Below the pieces are notes generated by a model. That model did not search any database and was not told the origin of the DNA. It saw only the letters and a program-made list of their open reading frames with translations. Shown in pieces: positions 44,405 to 51,821 of a stretch of 64,000 nt of DNA; the stretch's first letter is position 1, and each line of letters starts with the position of its first letter. This DNA is from JBBDWR01 sp040902745 (GTDB lineage Bacteria > Actinomycetota > UBA4738 > HRBIN12): contig JBBDWR010000013.1 in NCBI GenBank assembly GCA_040902745.1, forward strand, positions 1 through 64,000, given 5' to 3'. The position numbers were made by a program, and so were the translations under genes.

Positions 44405-45817
44405 TCAGTGAAGCGCGCGAGCGGTCGTGAGGACGTCGCCGAGCCTAGGGGCCGGTCGCAAGGTCTCGGAAGTGACGAACACTCGGCCACCGCCGATCAC
44501 GACCCCGACACCGATATCGTCTCGCGTCGGGTTGCCCTCCCGAGCCCGCCACAATGTCTCGCCGCCTGACCCGATCGCCAGGATCGCCACGTCGTTGTCG
44601 CCCCCTCTGCCCGTGCTTCGTCCGGTTACAGCAACCGCCGAGCCGTCGGGTGCCACGGCGATGTCGCTCGGGATGTCCACCTTGCGGACGGGACCATCGA
44701 AGCGCTTGCGCCACTGCTTGGCGCCCGTGTCCGCGTCTCGTGCGAGAACGACCCAGTCGTCGTTGGAGCGGAACGGGTCCGGCCGGGTGATGCTCGGCGT
44801 GAACCCGGCGACGAAGACGGTCGAGCTGTTTGGGGCTGCCGCGATCGCGACCCCGCTGTCGAACCCGTCCGGCCTGCCGTTCCACCAACGGGTCCACCGG
44901 ATCGCTCCTGTGTCGCTCGCGAGCGCGAGGGTCAACAGATCTCCCCGGGTCGCGAACGCGCGCTCGCTGTCGCCCGCCACGAACACGGTCTTACCGTCGG
45001 GAGCGACCGCGAGCTCGTTCCCCAGGTCCGGTCCGTGCGACGGACCGTCGAACGTGCGCGCCCACAAGCGGAGACCGTCGCTGCCCCGATAGGCGACGAC
45101 GTGGATGTCACCGCCACCCCCCTGCGGGCGCAAGGTCGTTGCCAACGTGTAGACGGTCCCATCGGGTCCCACCGCGAGGTCGTTCGGGACCGGCCGGTTT
45201 CCCTCATCGGGGTCGTCTCCCTCGAAGGCAGCCCACTTCGTGTCACCGTTCTCGGCGCTCAGGGAAGCGATCCACGTGTGTGTCGACCCGTCGAACGCGT
45301 TCCCCAGCACGATCAGCCGGTTGCCCGCGGGGTTGACCTCCACGCGTGTCAACGCCACCTCTCCCACCGGATCCTTGGACTTGCGCCACAGCGGTTGGCC
45401 CGTGTCGGCGTCGACCACGGAGACCACGGCGTCGTCGTTGCCCGTGCTATCGGGATCGCGCCCGATCAGGACAACGCGCTCTCCAGAGGGATCGAACGCC
45501 AGGTCGCGCCACGCATCCGTGGAGCCGTCATCGTCGATCAGGCTCCAGGCCTCGTTGCCGGTGAGCTGATCGTAAGCCGCAGTGATGCCATCGGTGCTGG
45601 CGCCGCCGGTGGACCGCTGCCCGGTCATGACCACCATCGAGCCACCCGGGCGAAGTTCGAGGTCGCGCGGCGCGTCGTCCTGACCCAGGCTCGAGAAATC
45701 GGCGGTCCAGATCGGATCGCGCCCCGCGGCGGTCGACATCCCCCCGAGCGCAAGTGTCGCTGCGAGGCAGACGAGGAGCGCTGCGAGCAGCGACACGGAG
45801 GAACGGGTGGGACGCAT
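44405..45817 (-). CDS. secreted PQQ-like beta-propeller protein
   Basis: This 470-aa protein has a signal peptide (LLAALLVCLAATLALGGMSTA) and seven or eight repeats of the form DVAVAPDGxxVFVAG...DTGAxxW, typical of outer-membrane-like or secreted propellers. There is no PQQ-enzyme catalytic pattern, so it is probably structural or binding. It follows the other propeller gene in the same direction with a 108-bp gap. Confidence 0.78.
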   Translation of the reverse strand: MRPTRSSVSLLAALLVCLAATLALGGMSTAAGRDPIWTADFSSLGQDDAPRDLELRPGGSMVVMTGQRSTGGASTDGITAAYDQLTGNEAWSLIDDDGSTDAWRDLAFDPSGERVVLIGRDPDSTGNDDAVVSVVDADTGQPLWRKSKDPVGEVALTRVEVNPAGNRLIVLGNAFDGSTHTWIASLSAENGDTKWAAFEGDDPDEGNRPVPNDLAVGPDGTVYTLATTLRPQGGGGDIHVVAYRGSDGLRLWARTFDGPSHGPDLGNELAVAPDGKTVFVAGDSERAFATRGDLLTLALASDTGAIRWTRWWNGRPDGFDSGVAIAAAPNSSTVFVAGFTPSITRPDPFRSNDDWVVLARDADTGAKQWRKRFDGPVRKVDIPSDIAVAPDGSAVAVTGRSTGRGGDNDVAILAIGSGGETLWRAREGNPTRDDIGVGVVIGGGRVFVTSETLRPAPRLGDVLTTARALH

Positions 45818-45964
45818 CTGGTGGATCCCTTCGAACGAGGGGAGGCGAGGCGGATGCTACGCCGCCGACCTACGTAGGGCAAGCGTCCGACCCCCGTTCG
45901 TCCTGCGTCGGGACGCCTCGAGGCACGCCCGAACGTTCGCGGGGCGACGGGTACCCTTGCGCGC

Positions 45965-46312
45965 ATGGCAACGCGGGAGCGGTTCGAGGAACTCACCGCA
46001 GAGGCGCTCGACGCGTTGCCGGAATGGGTGCGCCAGCGGATGGACAACGTCGAGATCACGGTGGAGGATCTCCCGCCTGACGACCAGCCCAACCTGCTTG
46101 GCCTCTACTACGGGATCCCGCTGACCGAGCGCGGCGACGCGTATTCGGGTGTGATGCCGGATCGGATCACGCTGTATCGCGCGACGATCGAAGGGGTGGC
46201 CCGAGGCGATCCCGAACGCTTGCGCGAGACGATCGCACACACCGTCAGGCACGAGGTGGCCCACTACTTCGGCATCTCCGACGATCGGCTCCACGAGCTC
46301 GAGGCGTACTGA
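45965..46312 (+). CDS. zincin-like metallopeptidase family protein
   Basis: This 115-aa protein has HEVAH (about residue 97) in TVRHEVAHYFGISDDRL, the zinc-binding motif of the DUF1025 family. It is cytosolic. The stop overlaps the tadA start (TGATG), so it is probably co-translated with TadA. Confidence 0.88.
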   Translation: MATRERFEELTAEALDALPEWVRQRMDNVEITVEDLPPDDQPNLLGLYYGIPLTERGDAYSGVMPDRITLYRATIEGVARGDPERLRETIAHTVRHEVAHYFGISDDRLHELEAY

Positions 46313-46776
46313 TGCAGGAATCGCCGCCGGGCGAGGACGAGATGTGGATGCAGCTTGCACTGACGGAGGCACAGCGGGCAGCGACCTGGGGGGATGTGCC
46401 GATCGGCGCGGTGGTGATCCGCGACGGCGAACAGATCTCGGCCGCGGGCAACGAGCGAGAGCGCCGCCAGGATCCAACGGCGCACGCGGAGGTCCTCGCG
46501 CTGCGTGCGGCGAGCGCGTCGATCGGGTCGTGGCATCTGGAGGCGTGCACCCTCTACGTCACGCTGGAACCGTGCGCGATGTGCGCCGGAGCGCTCGTAC
46601 TCGCGAGGGTCGACCACCTCGTCTTCGGCGCCGTCGATCCGAAAGCGGGATTCGCCGGCTCACTCGGCGATCTCGCGCGCGACGATCGACTCAACCACCG
46701 CGTCCAGGTGCGCAGCGGTGTCCTCGCCGACGAGTGCGGCGAACTCCTCCGTTCGTTCTTCCGCGACCGCCGCTGA
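46312..46776 (+). CDS. tadA: tRNA adenosine(34) deaminase
   Basis: This 154-aa enzyme converts A34 to inosine in tRNA-Arg(ACG), encoded at 36632 in this window. The zinc site is HAE (TAHAEVLAL) and PCAMCAG; the family segments VPIGAVVI and DHLVFGAVDPKAG are present. ATG 46312 overlaps the upstream stop. Confidence 0.95.
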   Translation: MQESPPGEDEMWMQLALTEAQRAATWGDVPIGAVVIRDGEQISAAGNERERRQDPTAHAEVLALRAASASIGSWHLEACTLYVTLEPCAMCAGALVLARVDHLVFGAVDPKAGFAGSLGDLARDDRLNHRVQVRSGVLADECGELLRSFFRDRR

Positions 46777-46811
46777 CCACGGCGCCGGGAAGGGCGTTCC
46801 AGTGAGCTTGC

Positions 46812-46817
46812 TAGACT
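46812..46817 (+). promoter_or_regulatory. -10 element of tRNA-Ser(CGA)
   Basis: TAGACT ends seven bases before the tRNA. The same hexamer at the same distance precedes tRNA-Ser(GGA). Confidence 0.45.
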
Positions 46818-46824
46818 CGTCGAC

Positions 46825-46914
46825 GGAGGCGTGCCGGAGTGGACGAACGGGACCGCCTCGAAAGCGGTTAGGGGTCTAAACCGCCCCTCGCGCGTTCGAA
46901 TCGCGCCGCCTCCG
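46825..46914 (+). tRNA. tRNA-Ser (anticodon CGA)
   Basis: This class II tRNA has acceptor GGAGGCG/CGCCTCC, anticodon CGA, a long variable arm, T arm GCGCG-TTCGAAT-CGCGC and discriminator G. CCA is not encoded. Confidence 0.97.
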
Positions 46915-47014
46915 CCGTGACTCGCCCTCCGTGTGCGCCTGTTGACGCAGCCGCAGGCGCGCACGAGGGAGCGAGGACGGGCGAGCATCGAACGGGCCGG
47001 GCGACGAAGAGTGC

Positions 47015-47176
47015 ATGATCATCGACCAACTCGAGGTCCAACGTCTGCGGGTGCTGGCACTGGGGGCGAGGCCCGTCGATGACCGGCGACATGCCGACGG
47101 CTCCGGTTGGCTCGTGCTCGCCGATCCCGAGGGGAACGAGTTCTGCATCCTTCGTAGCGACGGGGAGCGTCTCTGA
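47015..47176 (+). pseudogene. C-terminal stub of a VOC family protein between two tRNA-Ser genes
   Basis: The frame from ATG 47015 reads QLEVQRLRVLALGARPVDD then GSGWLVLADPEGNEFCIL and a stop: the last third of a VOC domain of the kind that says GWxVLADPEGNEFCVL. The first two thirds are gone; 100 bp upstream is tRNA-Ser(CGA), and tRNA-Ser(GGA) follows. A 53-codon real gene is possible but a remnant is more likely. Confidence 0.55.
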
Positions 47177-47206
47177 TGCTCGACGAGCTGTCCTAGTCGG
47201 GCTCCG

Positions 47207-47212
47207 TAGACT
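47207..47212 (+). promoter_or_regulatory. -10 element of tRNA-Ser(GGA)
   Basis: TAGACT ends seven bases before the tRNA, as for the tRNA-Ser(CGA) gene. Confidence 0.45.
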
Positions 47213-47219
47213 GGTCTGC

Positions 47220-47309
47220 GGTGGCCTGCCCGAGCGGCCGAAGGGACACGCCTGGAAAGCGTGTAGGGGGGCAACTCCCTCGAGGGTTCGAATCCCTCGG
47301 CCACCGCCA
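47220..47309 (+). tRNA. tRNA-Ser (anticodon GGA)
   Basis: This class II tRNA has acceptor GGTGGCC/GGCCACC, anticodon GGA, a long variable arm, T arm GAGGG-TTCGAAT-CCCTC and discriminator G at 47306. The next three bases are CCA, so this is the only tRNA in the window that appears to encode its CCA end. Confidence 0.97.
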
Positions 47310-47317
47310 ACGCGACG

Positions 47318-48238
47318 CTAGTCGCGGATGTGCTTCGTCCAGTGCAGATGGGTGGTGCGCACGACCATGCCGACGCGCTGGTAGAGGCCGATCGCGCCCG
47401 CGCGCGAGTCGGTCGCCAGACCGACCTCGGGCACCCCGCGCGCGCGGAGCGCGTCGAACGACGCCCGGAGCAGGGCGGTTGCGATCCCGCGTCCGCGACG
47501 ATCGCGGCGCACGGCCAGCTGGTACAAAAGGCCCTCCGCCGGGTAGGCGAGACCGACCGCCGTGCCGACGACGTCTTCACCCTCGACGGCGACGAGCAGC
47601 AACGACGGATCGAAGTCGGAACGCGCGAGCGCAGTCGCCTTCCAGTCCTCGAACGACCGCGGCAGTCTGCCCTTCCACTCCTCGAACGCATCCTCCACCA
47701 GGCGGTACACGACGTGCTCCTCCCGTCCGGGCACGAAAGGACGGATCGACACGCCATCGGGTAGCGGCGGATGCTCGATCGTGATCTCGGGCGGGAGTCG
47801 CAGCTGCCACGCCATGTACTCGTGCTCGTACGCGTGTGCGCGGAACATGGAGATGGCGTCTGTGGCCCGCTCGTTGATCGACTGGCCGAGCCGTAGCGGG
47901 ATGTCGCCGGGAGCGACCTCGAGCAGGTGTCGCTCCTTCCAGCGAAGCAAGGCCGATCCGATCCCGCGTCCACGAGCATCGGGATGCACCGTCGCCTCGT
48001 CGTGATTGACGTGCACCTCGGCGTCGGCCACCAGTCTGTCTCCGTCGAACACGAGCCGCGCGTCGCGGGTGGGATCGATACTGGGCTGGCTCCAATCCGA
48101 GACCACGTCCTCGAGCGTGAGTTCCGCCGCGCCCTCGTCGACGGCCTCGGACGCTCGGAACAGATCCGTCACGATCTGCGCGTCCTCGAGCCGCGCCGGC
48201 CTGGAGGTCAGGCCGGCGGGGAGATCGATCTCACTCAC
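47318..48238 (-). CDS. tandem-GNAT acetyltransferase
   Basis: This 306-aa protein has two GNAT domains. The first has the acetyl-CoA loop ARGRGIGSALLRW, the second RRGRGIATALLRASF with TDSRAGAIGLYQRVGM. The layout resembles mycothiol synthase (MshD), but the residues that would decide this are not clear enough to name it. GTG 48238 overlaps the upstream HAD gene stop (GTGA), so the two are coupled. Confidence 0.85.
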   Translation of the reverse strand: MSEIDLPAGLTSRPARLEDAQIVTDLFRASEAVDEGAAELTLEDVVSDWSQPSIDPTRDARLVFDGDRLVADAEVHVNHDEATVHPDARGRGIGSALLRWKERHLLEVAPGDIPLRLGQSINERATDAISMFRAHAYEHEYMAWQLRLPPEITIEHPPLPDGVSIRPFVPGREEHVVYRLVEDAFEEWKGRLPRSFEDWKATALARSDFDPSLLLVAVEGEDVVGTAVGLAYPAEGLLYQLAVRRDRRGRGIATALLRASFDALRARGVPEVGLATDSRAGAIGLYQRVGMVVRTTHLHWTKHIRD

Positions 48239-48939
48239 GCCGTGGTCCACCCCGGACACACGGGAGGGGCGACCGGCGCGCAGATCGTTCCGATGTCTTC
48301 CAGCACCGCGCGCACGTCCTGGAAATCTTCGTAGGGAAGGAACGGCACGCCGTCCGCGCGACAGATGTCGACGAGCGCGTCCTTCGCGAACACGACATCG
48401 GCGTACAACGCACCGTAGCGATCCGAGAGCCCCTCGCCGATGAAGGCGACCGGTCCGTACTCGCGGCGCGCGCGTTCGACGATCAGCATCTTGCAGGTAC
48501 CACATCCCAGGCACTGGGGGTGCGCGTTGGGGTGTGCGAGGTTCGACGGTCCGCCGTCGTGATCGAACGTGAACCGATTCGTGTGCACCTCGAGATGACC
48601 GAGTCCTTCTCGCTGTAGCAGTGCGGAGATGTAGAAGGCGAATCCGTCGCTCGCCAGCTCGACCGGAACGCTGTGCGCCTCGGCCCACGTAACGAACGGG
48701 CGGAACGTCGGATCCATACGGCAGCGATCCAGGGCGAAGTCGAGCATCGTGTCCCGGTCGGCGCGCAAGGTGGCGGCCTGTTCGTGCGCGGCCTCGCGGA
48801 GCCCGGCCTCCCCTCGATCGACCTTTTCGTCCCACTCCCGCCAGTCGGGTGCGCCGAACTCGTCCAAGATCACCTCGGACACGTCATCCAGGCAGGCGGT
48901 TCCGTCGAAGTCGACGACGATCGCGCCGATCGGATGCAT
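48235..48939 (-). CDS. HAD-superfamily phosphatase (MtnX/SerB-like)
   Basis: This 234-aa protein has the nucleophile motif VDFDGTAC at residues 9-16, a middle SDG motif (LASDGFAFYI) and a late GEGLSDRYGALYAD motif with the acid pair. Family members dephosphorylate small metabolites such as methionine-salvage intermediates or phosphoserine; the exact substrate is open. Several Cys (CLGCGTCK) in the cap region are unusual and may bind metal. ATG 48939. Confidence 0.85.
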   Translation of the reverse strand: MHPIGAIVVDFDGTACLDDVSEVILDEFGAPDWREWDEKVDRGEAGLREAAHEQAATLRADRDTMLDFALDRCRMDPTFRPFVTWAEAHSVPVELASDGFAFYISALLQREGLGHLEVHTNRFTFDHDGGPSNLAHPNAHPQCLGCGTCKMLIVERARREYGPVAFIGEGLSDRYGALYADVVFAKDALVDICRADGVPFLPYEDFQDVRAVLEDIGTICAPVAPPVCPGWTTA

Positions 48940-48999
48940 GCGGCAAGGGTACCCGCGCGCTATGGGGTCTCGAACGGTGGGCGAGTCCGAGGGCGCCCG

Positions 49000-49005
49000 T
49001 ATACT
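49000..49005 (+). promoter_or_regulatory. -10 element of the SRP RNA gene
   Basis: TATACT ends seven bases before the first base of the closing stem of the SRP RNA. Confidence 0.55.
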
Positions 49006-49012
49006 CGCAGCC

Positions 49013-49287
49013 GGTGACCGTGCTAGGCGGGGAGCCAGCGGTGCCCTGTACCCGGAATCCGCTTTACCGGGGCCGAATCCCCGCCCGCGGCCCGAGTGGT
49101 CGAGGCAGCCCTCGGCACGGAGCGTTGATGGTCGGGTCCTACGCGACACCAACCTGCGAACCCCGTCAGATCCGGAAGGAAGCAGCGGTAAGCGGGCCCT
49201 GGTGGGTGCCGTAGGGACGCCTGGCCGGAGCCACCGACCGTCGAAGCGCTCGGCCTGCTCGTGGTCAACGGTGGGTGCACGGTCACC
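49013..49287 (+). ncRNA. ffs: signal recognition particle RNA, large bacterial type
   Basis: This 275-nt RNA has ends that pair perfectly (GGTGACCGTGC at 49013-49023 with GCACGGTCACC at 49277-49287). The SRP54-binding tip is at 49165-49190 (TCCGGAAGGAAGCAGC), and the 5' part has the GTGCTAGGCGGGG and GTGCCCTGTACCC blocks of the Alu-like domain. It is therefore the long form, not the short 4.5S hairpin. It lies just before dnaX-recR, a common bacterial order. Confidence 0.92.
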
Positions 49288-49342
49288 CTTTGTGCTCCGC
49301 CCGGCTACGGTGACGGAGAGCGACTAGGGGGAGACGCACCGC

Positions 49343-51214
49343 GTGGCAGCCGAACAGCAGCACCAAGCGCTCTATCGCCGCTACCGCCCGCAGAACCCGC
49401 AGGAGATCCTGGGCCAGGACCACGTGGTCCGCGCCCTCACTGGAGCGATCGGCGAGGATCGTCTCGCGCATGCGTTCCTGTTCTGCGGTCCGCGGGGGAC
49501 GGGCAAGACCTCCACCGCACGGATCCTCGCGAAGATGGTCAACTGCGAGCAGGGTCCCACCGCCGAGCCTTGTGGGGTCTGCGACCAGTGCGTCGCGATC
49601 CGCGACGGTCACCACCTGGACGTCTTCGAGATCGACGCGGCCAGCCACGGTGGCGTCGAAGATGCCCGGGAACTCCGCGAGAAGGCACCGACCGCGCCGG
49701 CGTACGGGCGCGAGAAGGTCTACATCATCGACGAGGCGCAGCGGCTCTCGCGCGAGGCGTTCGACGCCCTGCTGAAGGTCTTCGAGGAGCCTCCGCCCGG
49801 GGTCCGGTTCGTGCTCGCGACCACCGAGCCGCACAAGATGCCGGCCACGATCGTCGGGCGATGCCAGCGGTTCGACTTCCGCCGCGCGTCGTTGGAGACG
49901 ATCTCCGACCATCTGCAGCACATCGCGAAGGACGAGAGCATCGAGTTGTCTCCCACCGCCGCGGCGGCGATCGCGCGCCAGGCGGAGGGTTCGTTCCGCG
50001 ACTCGCTCTCGCTGCTCGACCAGGCGATGGTGATCGCGGCCGGTGCGGACGTCGACGACGCGATCGTTGCGACGTTGCTCGGCACCCCGCGCGCCGAGAT
50101 CCAACGTGAGCTGGCCGATGCGGTCGCGGTCGGCGATGCGCGCACGGTCTTCGAGATCATCCACCGGCTCGTGCTCGAGGGGCACGACCTACGTCACCTC
50201 ACGTCCGAGACGCTCGGCCACTTCCGCAACCTGCTCCTCGTCCGGTCCGCCCCCGGTGAGCAGGGCCTTATCGACGCAACCAGCGACGAGTACGAACGGC
50301 TCCGGCAGCAGGCGGAGAAGTTTCAGCCAGCGGAGCTCTCCCGTGTGATCTCGCTGCTGCTCGAAGCGCAGGCCGACATGCGTTGGACGACCTCTCCGCG
50401 GATCTCGCTCGAGCTCGCGCTCGTGCGAGCCACGATGCCCGAGACCGATCCCGAGCCCGCAGGCATGCTCGCTCGCATGGAGCGCCTCGAACGCCTCGCC
50501 GGTGTCGAGGGGTCGCCGGGAGGGGTGGTTCCCGCTCCCGCACCCGTCGCAGCGTCGGCCCCCTCGCCGGCCGATGACCCCGCTCCCGCCCCGCAGCGCC
50601 AGGAGCGAGCGAAGTCGAAGTCGTCTCGGAAGAAGAAGGAGGTCCCCGCCCCCCGGGCGACCGGTGCCGACGACGCTCCCTTCGTGGAACTGTCGCCCGT
50701 CGCCGAGGTCGATCGTGTTCCGGAGGCCGCGAAGGCCACGGCAGGGTCGGGCGACCCCGCCCTTGCGCCCGTGCAGCCGGTGGTCCACGCGGCGTCCACC
50801 GACGCGATCGACGTCGACCTGTTCCGCAAGTCCTGGCCCTCGTTCATCGAACACCTCCAGGCGCAGCGCCAGCCGATCCTCAAGGCGCTGCTCGAGACGG
50901 CGACTCCCGCGACCTACGACGGCACCACGCTCGAGCTTGCGTTCCCCCCGGACCGAACCTTCGGGGTCAAGAAGGTCGAGGAGCGCGCACCGGAACTGCG
51001 AGCGGCGCTCGAGGCCGTCTTCGGGGTCACTCCGCAGGTTCGGTGTGTCGTCCGCGAGGCGACGGCCCGAGCCAACGACCCCGATCCCGATGTCGACGAC
51101 GAGACCCCGCCCACCGAAGAGGAGGCGCTCCAGCGTCTCAAGCAGCAGCTGGGAGCCGAGGAAGAAGACGAGGCGACCGATGGCGTGGACGGCGGCACGG
51201 GGAACGGATCCTAG
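49343..51214 (+). CDS. dnaX: DNA polymerase III subunit gamma/tau
   Basis: This 623-aa clamp-loader ATPase has Walker A GPRGTGKTS (about 49-57), zinc cysteines CEQGPTAEPCGVCDQC, Walker B VYIIDEAQ and the SRC-like VGRCQRF. Residues 380-500 are an Ala/Pro/Lys-rich linker, and a C-terminal domain like that of tau follows. GTG 49343. The stop is directly followed by recR, without the ybaB gene that often lies between them. Confidence 0.96.
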   Translation: MAAEQQHQALYRRYRPQNPQEILGQDHVVRALTGAIGEDRLAHAFLFCGPRGTGKTSTARILAKMVNCEQGPTAEPCGVCDQCVAIRDGHHLDVFEIDAASHGGVEDARELREKAPTAPAYGREKVYIIDEAQRLSREAFDALLKVFEEPPPGVRFVLATTEPHKMPATIVGRCQRFDFRRASLETISDHLQHIAKDESIELSPTAAAAIARQAEGSFRDSLSLLDQAMVIAAGADVDDAIVATLLGTPRAEIQRELADAVAVGDARTVFEIIHRLVLEGHDLRHLTSETLGHFRNLLLVRSAPGEQGLIDATSDEYERLRQQAEKFQPAELSRVISLLLEAQADMRWTTSPRISLELALVRATMPETDPEPAGMLARMERLERLAGVEGSPGGVVPAPAPVAASAPSPADDPAPAPQRQERAKSKSSRKKKEVPAPRATGADDAPFVELSPVAEVDRVPEAAKATAGSGDPALAPVQPVVHAASTDAIDVDLFRKSWPSFIEHLQAQRQPILKALLETATPATYDGTTLELAFPPDRTFGVKKVEERAPELRAALEAVFGVTPQVRCVVREATARANDPDPDVDDETPPTEEEALQRLKQQLGAEEEDEATDGVDGGTGNGS

Positions 51215-51811
51215 GTGGCCTACGAGGGTCCGATCCAGGATCTGATCGACGAGCTGTCCCGCCTTCCGGGGGTTGGGCCGAAGTCCGCGCAGCGGCTCGC
51301 GTTCTGGCTCGTCAAGGCCTCCGACGACGACGCCCGTCGTCTCGCGCACGTGATCGTCGAGGCGAAGGAGAAGATCGCGTTCTGCCGCGAGTGCGGCAAC
51401 GTCGCCGAGGGCGATCTGTGCCGGATCTGCCGCGATCCCGGCCGTGACGCCACCGTGCTGTGTGTCGTCGAGGAGCCCAAGGACGCCGCGACGATCGAGC
51501 GCGCCGGGGTGATCAAGGGGCGCTATCACATCCTTGGCGGAGCGATCTCCCCGCTCGACGGCATCGGTCCGGAGGATCTGCGTGTGCAGGAGCTTCTCGA
51601 CCGCGTGGAGCGCGACCACGTGACCGAGGTGATCCTCGCGACCAATCCCAACCTCGAGGGGAATGCGACCGCGATGTACGTGGGTGGGCTCGTGAAGCCG
51701 CTCGGCGTGCGCGCGACGCGACTCGCGAGCGGCCTGCCGGTGGGAGGCGACCTCGAGTACGCGGACGAGGTCACCCTGTCGCAGGCGCTCGAGGGCCGCC
51801 GAGATCTCTAG
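51215..51811 (+). CDS. recR: recombination mediator protein RecR
   Basis: This 198-aa protein has an N-terminal HhH (LPGVGPKSAQRLAFW), a Cys4 zinc finger (CRECGNVAEGDLCRIC) and a Toprim domain (LCVVEEPKD...YHILGGAISPLDGIGP). It acts with RecO and RecF in loading RecA at gaps. GTG 51215 begins at the base after the dnaX stop. Confidence 0.97.
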   Translation: MAYEGPIQDLIDELSRLPGVGPKSAQRLAFWLVKASDDDARRLAHVIVEAKEKIAFCRECGNVAEGDLCRICRDPGRDATVLCVVEEPKDAATIERAGVIKGRYHILGGAISPLDGIGPEDLRVQELLDRVERDHVTEVILATNPNLEGNATAMYVGGLVKPLGVRATRLASGLPVGGDLEYADEVTLSQALEGRRDL

Positions 51812-51821
51812 GACCTCGATC

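Noticed and set aside
47318..48238. Naming the double-GNAT gene mshD (mycothiol synthase)
   Set aside because: Layout and length fit, but residues that would separate it from other tandem GNATs are not clear and no other mycothiol gene is in the window.
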